Origin: an uncultured bacterium
GTDB lineage: Bacteria; Bacillota; Clostridia; Lachnospirales; Lachnospiraceae
DNA: 11,741 nt
Direction: 5' to 3'
Assembly (NCBI GenBank): GCA_946543095.1
Contig: CAMNLO010000020.1
Location: 1-11,741, forward strand
Within the stretch, counting starts at the first letter, position 1, and every line of letters begins with the position of its first letter. Below, one piece after another: positions 6,652-11,741 of the stretch. The notes below the pieces were generated by a model. That model did not search any database. It was not told where the DNA came from and saw only the letters and a list, made by a program, of their open reading frames with translations. The translations under genes were made by a program, and so were the position numbers.

Positions 6652-7386
6652 ATGGATAAGGCTGAAACCAACAATTCAAACTCGCTTTCCTTTGCACAGG
6701 GCCTGCGGGACGGACTGCCCATCTGCGTGGGCTATTTCTCCGTCTCCTTCAGCTTCGGGATCCTCTGCGTGAACCTGGGGCTTTCGCCCTTCATCGCGGG
6801 GATCATCTCTTTGACCAATGTGACAAGCGCCGGGCAGTTCGCGGGAGTCCGGGTCATGCTGGCAGAGGCCACGTTTATGGAGCTGATCCTGACCCAGCTC
6901 ATCATCAATTCCCGTTATGCCCTGATGAGCCTCTCCCTGTCCCAGAAGATCACCCCCGGGATGCCGGTATGGCAAAGGCTTCTGGTGGCCTTTGCGAACA
7001 CGGACGAGATCTTTGCCGTGGCCATGCACAATAAAGGCTATGTGCCCTTTCTTTATATGATGGGGCTGGAACTGACGCCGATCTTCGGCTGGACCGCCGG
7101 GACCCTGGCGGGAGCCGTGGCCTCCGGCCTTTTGCCGGAGAATATCCGCAGCGCCCTGGGCATCGCGCTCTACGGCATGTTCATCGCCATTGTGATCCCT
7201 GCGGCAAAAGAGGAGAAGGGGGCCTTCTGGGTGGTGGTCTTTGCCATTGCCGCGAGCCTGTCCCTCACTTGCGTACCGTATCTGAACCGGATCTCCCCCG
7301 GATTCCAGATCATTATCGCCACTTTGGTGGCAGCGGTGGCGGGAGCAGTGCTGTTTCCGGTGGAGAATACAGAAGGGGAAGCCTGA
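6652..7386 (+). CDS. azlC: AzlC family branched-chain amino acid exporter, large subunit
   Basis: AzlC (YgaZ-like) pairs with a small AzlD (YgaH-like) membrane protein to export branched-chain amino acids or their analogues. The 244-residue protein is very hydrophobic, with about six or seven membrane spans starting near residue 25. The family pattern is visible in GLRDGLPICVGYFSVSFSFG and in NSRYALMSLSLSQKI after the early spans. The ATG at 6652 is the only reasonable start, because a stop lies in frame just upstream. No ribosome site precedes it, so translation may be coupled to tmcAL, which ends 16 bases before. azlD follows after four bases. The exported substrate cannot be read from the sequence; family annotations calling it an ABC permease are misleading, since no ATPase partner is present. 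Confidence 0.9.
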   Translation: MDKAETNNSNSLSFAQGLRDGLPICVGYFSVSFSFGILCVNLGLSPFIAGIISLTNVTSAGQFAGVRVMLAEATFMELILTQLIINSRYALMSLSLSQKITPGMPVWQRLLVAFANTDEIFAVAMHNKGYVPFLYMMGLELTPIFGWTAGTLAGAVASGLLPENIRSALGIALYGMFIAIVIPAAKEEKGAFWVVVFAIAASLSLTCVPYLNRISPGFQIIIATLVAAVAGAVLFPVENTEGEA

Positions 7387-7390
7387 ACGC

Positions 7391-7699
7391 ATGAATATCT
7401 ACGCCTACATCGCCGCCATGGCCATCACCACCTACCTGATCCGCATGCTGCCCCTGACACTGGTGCAGAAGCCCATAAGGTCCAGGTTCCTTTTGTCTGT
7501 CCTGCACTATGTGCCCTGCGCCTGCCTGACAGCCATGACCATTCCCGCCATTTTCTCGTCAACGGCAGGTATTGTAAGCGCCGCCGCCGGATTTATCGTC
7601 GCGGTGCTTCTGGCTCTTCGGGGGAAGGGACTGGTGACTGTGGCGGTGAGCGCCTGTGTGGTGGTGTTTCTCACGGAGCAGCTGATGCTGTATCTCTAA
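7391..7699 (+). CDS. azlD: AzlD family branched-chain amino acid exporter, small subunit
   Basis: This 102-residue protein has about four membrane spans and the AzlD-type opening ending TYLIRMLPLTLV. Both its size and its place four bases after azlC match the usual azlC-azlD pair, in which the two proteins act together. A GGGGAAG stretch about 12 bases upstream of the ATG may serve as ribosome site and lies at the end of azlC. It ends the plus-strand gene run. I see no clear terminator in the 140 bases between it and the convergent CYTH gene. Confidence 0.9.
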   Translation: MNIYAYIAAMAITTYLIRMLPLTLVQKPIRSRFLLSVLHYVPCACLTAMTIPAIFSSTAGIVSAAAGFIVAVLLALRGKGLVTVAVSACVVVFLTEQLMLYL

Positions 7700-7739
7700 A
7701 GCCCCAGATCCCCCTTTACGGGCATCTCATTCGGACAGA

Positions 7740-7841
7740 TCACTTCCGGTCAATGCAGATCCCGATACAGCTCCAGGCCTCCGTCAGACGTCCGTAGGAC
7801 CATGCGGCATTTGCGGGGCTGGTGGAGGGCAGACAGGATGA
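7740..7841 (-). pseudogene. C-terminal remnant of a DNA-deoxyinosine (hypoxanthine) glycosylase
   Basis: Directly after the CYTH stop codon, in the same frame, 33 codons read on to a TGA. They contain LPSTSPANAAW and a helix-like SYGRLTEAW. This is the pattern I know from the C-terminus of the DNA-deoxyinosine glycosylase family within the uracil-DNA glycosylase superfamily, whose second active-site loop (Mug and HDG enzymes) contains this PSTSPAN segment. Full proteins are about 160 residues. Here the first 80% is missing, there is no start codon or ribosome site, and the preceding reading frame belongs to the intact CYTH protein. The remnant therefore looks like what is left after a deletion or recombination. 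A functional in-frame extension of CYTH would require TGA read-through, which I consider unlikely. Confidence 0.65.
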
Positions 7842-8456
7842 TCAGGAGAGCTTCCTCAGGCTCATGTTTGAATTGTGGTATTCCGGGTCCTTTGTCACAT
7901 CCTCCCCGAACCAGGGAAGGGGTATGAATTCCTCCGCATCCTTCACCGTCTCAAATTCCACTTCAGCAAGCAAAAGCGGCGCGAAGGCCCCGGCAAAGCA
8001 ATCCAGCTCCACCGTAAGACCGGTGCCCTCGATAGGGATCCGGTAGCGCTTTTTCGTGATCACATTCCCCTCTGCCTTGGAAAGAAGCGTCTCATAGGCC
8101 TCTTTGGTCAGGGGCAGATTGTATTCCTCCCGGGCCATAAAGCCGGACCCTTTATAGGTCAGAGTATACTTCTCTGCCCCGGGGGCTTCCGGAGCCTGAT
8201 GCTCCTGCTCGCCTTCCCTGGATGCGCTTTCGGAGAACGGAAGTTCAGGAAGGGGTGCGGTTTTCGCTTCACTGACAGACAAAGGTGACGGATCTGAGGA
8301 TGCGCCGGCCTGCTCCTCCGCAGAGGAAAACAGGATCTCCTTCCGCACCCGGATCACGGGGTTGGTGGTCAGATATGCCTGCTCGATCAGATACCCCGGA
8401 TAGCGCTCCAGGTGCTCCGGCAGGCTTTTGACCAGAAATTTTCTCTCAATCTCCAT
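7842..8456 (-). CDS. CYTH domain protein with a 55-residue low-complexity insertion
   Basis: CYTH proteins form a beta-tunnel that binds triphosphates such as inorganic triphosphate, using a metal. The N-terminal MEIERKFLV gives the ExExK signature (E2, E4, K6). Further tunnel strands are seen in VIRVRK (34-39), YTLTYKGSG (97-105), REEYNLPL, ITKKRY, LTVELDCF and LAEVEFE, and the end, WFGEDVTKDPEYHNSNMS, is typical. Most short bacterial members I know are near 155 residues; this one has 204. The excess is residues 41-95, rich in Ser, Glu, Ala and Pro, inserted in a turn between two tunnel strands. It is probably disordered and should not break the fold. The ATG at 8456 has AAAGGG eight bases upstream, held in a hairpin. 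A triphosphatase role is likely from the family but unproven. Confidence 0.88.
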   Translation of the reverse strand: MEIERKFLVKSLPEHLERYPGYLIEQAYLTTNPVIRVRKEILFSSAEEQAGASSDPSPLSVSEAKTAPLPELPFSESASREGEQEHQAPEAPGAEKYTLTYKGSGFMAREEYNLPLTKEAYETLLSKAEGNVITKKRYRIPIEGTGLTVELDCFAGAFAPLLLAEVEFETVKDAEEFIPLPWFGEDVTKDPEYHNSNMSLRKLS

Positions 8457-8460
8457 ATGC

Positions 8461-8622
8461 TTATCCCTTTCGGCAGGGATAGATCCCCGGCCATCCGGGG
8501 GTTCCCCTTTGCCTGATCCGCTGCAGCTGCCCGGGATGATCCTGTCTGCCTGTCACATACTGCCATCCGGATCCAAACCCCGGCGCAGACCGTACTTCCG
8601 CAATGTACAGGGGATACTGCAT
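8461..8622 (-). CDS. Possible 53-residue protein between the DJ-1 and CYTH genes
   Basis: An ORF starts at ATG 8622-8620, overlapping the DJ-1 gene stop in the form TGATG, and ends with TAA at 8463-8461, four bases before the CYTH ATG. It thus fills the gap exactly. It begins MQYPLYIAEVRSAPGFGSGW and is rich in Gly, Pro, Arg and Gln, with several aromatic residues. It has no membrane span or known motif. I do not recognise it. The TGATG overlap, the tight fit, and a CYTH ribosome site placed over its last codons argue for translation. The lack of its own ribosome site and its unusual composition argue that it may be chance. Its translation would melt the hairpin that hides the CYTH ribosome site. 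Confidence 0.35.
   Translation of the reverse strand: MQYPLYIAEVRSAPGFGSGWQYVTGRQDHPGQLQRIRQRGTPGWPGIYPCRKG
8462..8481 (-). promoter_or_regulatory. Hairpin covering the CYTH ribosome binding site
   Basis: In the minus-strand RNA, UAUCCCU (8481-8475) pairs perfectly with AGGGAUA (8468-8462) around a six-base loop. The 3' arm includes the AGGG of the CYTH Shine-Dalgarno sequence, eight bases before its ATG. A second GC-only stem (8485-8490 with 8495-8500, loop of four) lies just upstream. Closed, the hairpin should reduce CYTH translation; a ribosome translating the small ORF would open it. Confidence 0.5.
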
Positions 8623-9176
8623 CACCCGTAGGGGTACATGATCTTTGCCTTCACCTCTTCCATGGCTTCCTTTCCCGCCATCCGCTCCACGATGGCAAAG
8701 GCAAATTCCATGGAGCAGCCCATGCCCCGGCCGGTGATATAATTGCCGGAAACCACAGCAGCTTCCTGCATCACCTCTGCTCCCGGAAGGAATTCTTCGT
8801 TGCCGGGATAGCAGCAGGCCTTCTCATCCTTCAGAAGACCGTGCTTCCCCAGGATCCTGGGAGCCGCACAGATGGCGCTGATATATTTCCCCTCTCTTGC
8901 ACATTGCTCCATCAGCTCCATCAGGGCCTCATGATCTTCCAGATTCTGGGTGCCAAGCCCCCCTCCGGGCAGGATCAGCATGGACAGATCCGAAAAATCC
9001 GTTTCCTCAAACAAAGCGTCTGCACGGACGGGAATATCGTGGGAGCCGGGAACCATATGCTCTCCCGTAACGGACACGGTCACCAGGGGGAGCTTTGCCC
9101 TGCGGCAGATATCCACCACCATCAGCGCCTCGATCTCTTCAAATCCTTCCGCCAGAAACAGATACAGCTTACCCAT
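8622..9176 (-). CDS. DJ-1/PfpI (YajL-like) family protein
   Basis: Members of this class I amidotransferase-like family act in protein or aldehyde stress protection, and various activities are claimed for them. The 184-residue protein shows the family marks: FLAEGFEEIEAL at residues 7-18 with E16 matching the glutamate next to the active-site cysteine, a LILPGGG strand at 67-73, and the nucleophile elbow AICAAPRIL with Cys103. The C-terminal part has VVSGNYITGRGMG, as in DJ-1 proteins. The ATG at 9176 lies seven bases after GAGGAG. It follows glgP by 12 bases and shares one base with the next small ORF, so it is part of the glgP transcript. Older names such as ThiJ, or 4-methyl-5-thiazole synthesis, are not supported by context. 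The exact activity cannot be told from sequence. Confidence 0.9.
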   Translation of the reverse strand: MGKLYLFLAEGFEEIEALMVVDICRRAKLPLVTVSVTGEHMVPGSHDIPVRADALFEETDFSDLSMLILPGGGLGTQNLEDHEALMELMEQCAREGKYISAICAAPRILGKHGLLKDEKACCYPGNEEFLPGAEVMQEAAVVSGNYITGRGMGCSMEFAFAIVERMAGKEAMEEVKAKIMYPYG

Positions 9177-9188
9177 GTTTTTTCTCCT

Positions 9189-11522
9189 CTACCGGATCCC
9201 CCGCTCTCCGATGGCGGGAACCTTCCAGATCTCTTCGTTATATTCCTCAATGGTGCGGTCCGCGGAAAAATACCCGGCGGAGGCGATGTTGATCAGCATC
9301 TTTTTCTCCCAGCTTTCCCTGGCTTCGTAATCCGCAAGGCAGCGGTCCTTTGCGGCGATATAGGCCTCCAGGTCCAGCAGGGCCATGAACCAGTCCTTGT
9401 TCAGGATCTCCCGTTTCAGCCTGGTGAGATTGGTCTTATTGCCCACCGCAAGGGCTTCGTGGCCTGTGATGAAATCCACCGCCCGCTTTACCACCGGCGA
9501 CTTCTTATAAATGTCTTTGGAGACATAATCCATCTTTTTGTAATGCTGTATGACCTCTTTGGAATCCGCGCCGAAGATATAGATATTCTCATCCCCCACC
9601 AGCTGATGGATCTCCACATTGGCGCCGTCCTCCGTCCCCAGGGTCACAGCGCCGTTCAGCATGAATTTCATGTTGCCCGTGCCGGAGGCTTCCTTGCTGG
9701 CCAGGGAGATCTGCTCGGAAACATCACAGGCGGGGATCAGCTTTTCCGCATAGGAAACATTGTAGTTCTCCACCATGATGACCTTCATGTACCGGCTGGC
9801 CACAGGGTCCCTGTTTACGATCTCCTGGAGCACCAGGATCAGATGGATGATGTCCTTTGCGATGACATAGGCCGGGGCCGCCTTGGCTCCGAACAGGAAG
9901 GTGATGGGACGCTCCGGCAGCTTTCCGTCTTTGATCTCAAAATATTTGTGGATGATATAGAGGCAGTTCATCTGCTGCCGCTTATATTCGTGGAGGCGTT
10001 TGATCTGCATATCGAATATGGAATCCGTGTCCAGCCGCACTCCCTCCCGTTCAAAGATATAATCCGAAAGCTGCTTCTTTTTGATCTGCTTGATCTCCCC
10101 GATCCTGTGAAGGACCTCCCTGTCCTCCGTGAACTGCTTCAGGTTTTCAAACAGGCGGGCGTTCTTTTTATAGGCGGTGCCGATGAGCTCGCTGAAATAA
10201 TCGGAAAGCTCATGATTGCAGGATAAGAGCCATCTCCGGAAGGTGATGCCGTTGGTCTTGTTATTGAAGCGCTCCGGATAGAGCTTGTAAAAGGCCTTCA
10301 GCTCGCTGGTCTTTAAAATCTCCGTATGCAGCGCCGCCACCCCGTTGGTGGAGTGGGTGTAATGGATATCCAGATGGGCCATATGGACCCGCTTTTTTCC
10401 GTCTATGATCCAGACCCTGGGATTTTTGTATTTTGCCCGGACCCTGGCATCCAGCTCTTTTATCACGGGGACAAGCTGGGGCACGATCTCCTCCAGATAT
10501 TCCATGGGCCAGGTTTCCAGAGCCTCCGCCAGGATCGTGTGGTTCGTGTAGGCACAGGTCCTTGTAACGATATCGATGGCCTCGTCCATGGAGAAGGCCT
10601 TGTCCTCCACCATGATGCGGATCAGCTCCGGAATGATCATGGTGGGGTGGGTGTCATTGATCTGGATCGCCGCGTGATCGTAAAGGTGATGGAGATCCTG
10701 CTTGTTTTCGTGCATATGCTGCAGGATGAACTGGGCTCCCGCGCTGACCATAAAATACTGCTGGTAGATCCGAAGCTTTCTGCCTGCCTCCGTGGAATCA
10801 TCGGGATACAGAAACAGGGTCAGGTTTCTGTCCGTCTTTTTCTGGTCAAAACGGATCCCCTTCTTCACAAGCCCCTCGTCCACGTTCTCCAGATCAAAGA
10901 GCCTTAAGATGTTCACGCCGGCGGAATACCCCACCACATCCATGTTGTAGAGCCTGGCCGTCACTGTGTTCTGTTCCTTCCCGAAGGCCACGGTGTAGCA
11001 GTGGTCCGTTTTTTTCAGCCAGCTGTTCTCCGCAAGCCACTCGTCCCTTTCCTCGGTCTGGAGATGGTCTCGGAAGACCTGTTTGAACAGGCCGTAGTGG
11101 TATAACAGACCGATCCCCTCCCCCGGGATCCCCAAAGTGGAGATGGAATCCAGGAAGCAGGCTGCAAGACGCCCCAGGCCTCCGTTGCCCAAAGCGGGCT
11201 CAGGCTCCGCCTCTTCGATGGCCGCCAGGGATTTTCCGTTTTTCTTTAAGATCTCCGTGACCTGATCATAAACGCCGAGATTGATCAGATTGTTGGACAA
11301 CAGCTTTCCGATCAGAAATTCCGCGGATACATAATAGATCTTTTTTGCTCCCGTCAGCCGCTCCGACACGGAGGAAAGCTCCTTTGTCAGATTCAGCAGC
11401 ACCGGGAAAAGCTCCGCTTCCGTGCAGTCCGCGATCTTTTTGCCGTTGAGCCGTTCACACATGGTCACAAGCTGGTCCTCCAGATTCAGGATCAGCACAT
11501 CCCGCTGTAAATTACTCTGCAT
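9189..11522 (-). CDS. glgP: Glycogen/alpha-glucan phosphorylase
   Basis: This enzyme releases glucose-1-phosphate from glycogen or maltodextrin ends using phosphate and pyridoxal phosphate. At 777 residues it is a little shorter than the usual 800-odd. Typical stretches run along it: [60 protein letters not shown] and, near the C-terminus, [15 protein letters not shown] with the cofactor lysine K619, then [10 protein letters not shown]. The ATG at 11522 follows GGAG by five bases. It heads a string with the DJ-1, small ORF and CYTH genes. No other glycogen genes (glgA, glgC, glgB) are nearby, which is common for the Clostridial phosphorylases acting on stored or imported glucans. A long folded leader precedes it and may regulate it. 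Confidence 0.96.
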   Translation of the reverse strand: MQSNLQRDVLILNLEDQLVTMCERLNGKKIADCTEAELFPVLLNLTKELSSVSERLTGAKKIYYVSAEFLIGKLLSNNLINLGVYDQVTEILKKNGKSLAAIEEAEPEPALGNGGLGRLAACFLDSISTLGIPGEGIGLLYHYGLFKQVFRDHLQTEERDEWLAENSWLKKTDHCYTVAFGKEQNTVTARLYNMDVVGYSAGVNILRLFDLENVDEGLVKKGIRFDQKKTDRNLTLFLYPDDSTEAGRKLRIYQQYFMVSAGAQFILQHMHENKQDLHHLYDHAAIQINDTHPTMIIPELIRIMVEDKAFSMDEAIDIVTRTCAYTNHTILAEALETWPMEYLEEIVPQLVPVIKELDARVRAKYKNPRVWIIDGKKRVHMAHLDIHYTHSTNGVAALHTEILKTSELKAFYKLYPERFNNKTNGITFRRWLLSCNHELSDYFSELIGTAYKKNARLFENLKQFTEDREVLHRIGEIKQIKKKQLSDYIFEREGVRLDTDSIFDMQIKRLHEYKRQQMNCLYIIHKYFEIKDGKLPERPITFLFGAKAAPAYVIAKDIIHLILVLQEIVNRDPVASRYMKVIMVENYNVSYAEKLIPACDVSEQISLASKEASGTGNMKFMLNGAVTLGTEDGANVEIHQLVGDENIYIFGADSKEVIQHYKKMDYVSKDIYKKSPVVKRAVDFITGHEALAVGNKTNLTRLKREILNKDWFMALLDLEAYIAAKDRCLADYEARESWEKKMLINIASAGYFSADRTIEEYNEEIWKVPAIGERGIR

Positions 11523-11549
11523 ATGGTCTCCATTCCTTTGAGATCTTTT

Positions 11550-11666
11550 TCAATCCTGCAAACCCGCCGCGCCGGCTAAAGCCGGCGGTGCTAAACGTAT
11601 GCCCCCGGCACTCAGCACCGTGTTTGAGCGGGTCCCGAACAGGCAAATGCTCATGTGAACACGCAT
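11550..11666 (-). CDS. Possible 38-codon leader ORF of glgP
   Basis: An ORF starting with ATG at 11666-11664 (MRVHMSICLFGTRSN...) and ending with TGA at 11552-11550 spans most of the glgP leader. Its start codon is inside the 3' side of a hairpin arm and no ribosome site precedes it. Its Ala/Gly-rich second half comes from the GC-rich palindromes. It could be a regulatory leader peptide or simply an open frame in structured DNA. I lean towards chance. Confidence 0.15.
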   Translation of the reverse strand: MRVHMSICLFGTRSNTVLSAGGIRLAPPALAGAAGLQD

Positions 11667-11682
11667 TTGCTTACTTCGGACC
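11562..11682 (-). promoter_or_regulatory. Highly structured leader of glgP
   Basis: In the minus-strand RNA the leader starts with a hairpin of 16 pairs (11663-11682 with 11631-11650, with a small internal loop and one bulge; its inner part GCAAATGC/GCATTTGC is perfect). Next comes a branched unit: outer stem 11628-11633 with 11562-11567, then CGGTGCT/AGCACCG (11614-11620 with 11586-11592) with a nested stem 11607-11611/11599-11603, then GCCGGC-loop-GCCGGC (11571-11586). The outer stem shares three bases with the first hairpin, so the two are mutually exclusive. A G-U pair at 11611/11599 exists only in minus-strand RNA. No U-tract terminator follows. It matches no riboswitch I know; a palindromic repeat element is the main alternative. 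Confidence 0.5.
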
Positions 11683-11692
11683 TTTGTATTTC

Positions 11693-11701
11693 AGTATAAC
11701 A
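11693..11701 (-). promoter_or_regulatory. Extended -10 promoter of glgP
   Basis: The minus strand reads TGTTATACT, an extended -10 (TG, one base, TATACT). The start should fall near 11686, four bases before the first leader hairpin, giving a leader of about 165 bases. No good -35 is visible at 16-18 bases upstream. Confidence 0.6.
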
Positions 11702-11741
11702 CAAACCCGCAAAAAGGTGATATCATTATCGTATGAATAAC

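Noticed and set aside
6676..7392. 238-codon minus-strand ORF opposite azlC
   Set aside because: It is rich in Gly, His, Asp and Gln, the usual antisense pattern of a membrane protein gene, while azlC has clear membrane spans and its azlD partner.
7700..7739. Search for a bidirectional terminator between azlD and CYTH
   Set aside because: No stem with a T-tract is present on either strand; only long-range GCCCC/GGGGC matches, too far apart to call.
7828..8550. A 16-base inverted repeat with one mismatch (7828-7843 and 8535-8550) flanking the CYTH gene
   Set aside because: It looks like a transposition or inversion footprint, but one or two such 16-mers with a mismatch are expected by chance in a window this long, no transposase is present, and one copy lies within coding sequence.
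8841..10226. 461-codon plus-strand ORF opposite glgP and the DJ-1 gene
   Set aside because: It crosses two well-supported minus-strand genes and has no recognisable motif; it is an antisense shadow caused by codon bias in GC-rich DNA.

Overview
The window reads as chromosomal housekeeping DNA of a fairly GC-rich Gram-positive anaerobe of the class Clostridia, most likely Lachnospiraceae. The grounds are the gene order ackA - rpmF - plsX - acpP - rnc - smc, strong AGGAGG-type ribosome sites, a zinc-ribbon L32 and a TmcAL (YlbM)-type tRNA enzyme. No phage, CRISPR, insertion-sequence or rRNA/tRNA genes are seen.

Left block (1-4571, all minus strand; transcription runs from high to low coordinates): acetate kinase (ackA), ribosomal protein L32 (rpmF), PlsX, acyl carrier protein, RNase III and the first 334 codons of SMC, which leaves the window at position 1. 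rpmF has its own near-consensus promoter (TTGACA, 17 bases, TAAAAT). From plsX onward the genes overlap or nearly touch, and rnc starts at TTG inside a TTGA overlap with acpP. The DUF177/YceD gene that commonly sits between ackA and rpmF in Clostridia is missing. A stable hairpin sits between rpmF and plsX and may set the ratio of ribosomal to lipid gene expression.

Middle block (4572-7699): a 180-base ackA upstream region with three perfect copies of an 11-base dyad; then a divergent pair, trmL (minus) and tmcAL (plus). Both families modify tRNA wobble base 34. trmL appears to be leaderless. tmcAL is followed by azlC and azlD, a two-part branched-chain amino acid exporter.

Right block (7700-11741, minus strand): glycogen phosphorylase (glgP), a DJ-1/PfpI protein, a possible 53-codon ORF and a CYTH-domain protein form a tight string with gaps of 12, -1 and 4 bases. 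The glgP leader is long and highly structured. The CYTH protein carries an unusual low-complexity insertion of about 55 residues. Directly after its stop lies a 33-codon remnant of a DNA-deoxyinosine (hypoxanthine) glycosylase of the uracil-DNA glycosylase superfamily.

No convincing new multi-gene system is present. The points most worth checking are the glycosylase remnant, the CYTH insertion with its possible coupled small ORF, the triple dyad before ackA, the glgP leader, and the leaderless trmL promoter.
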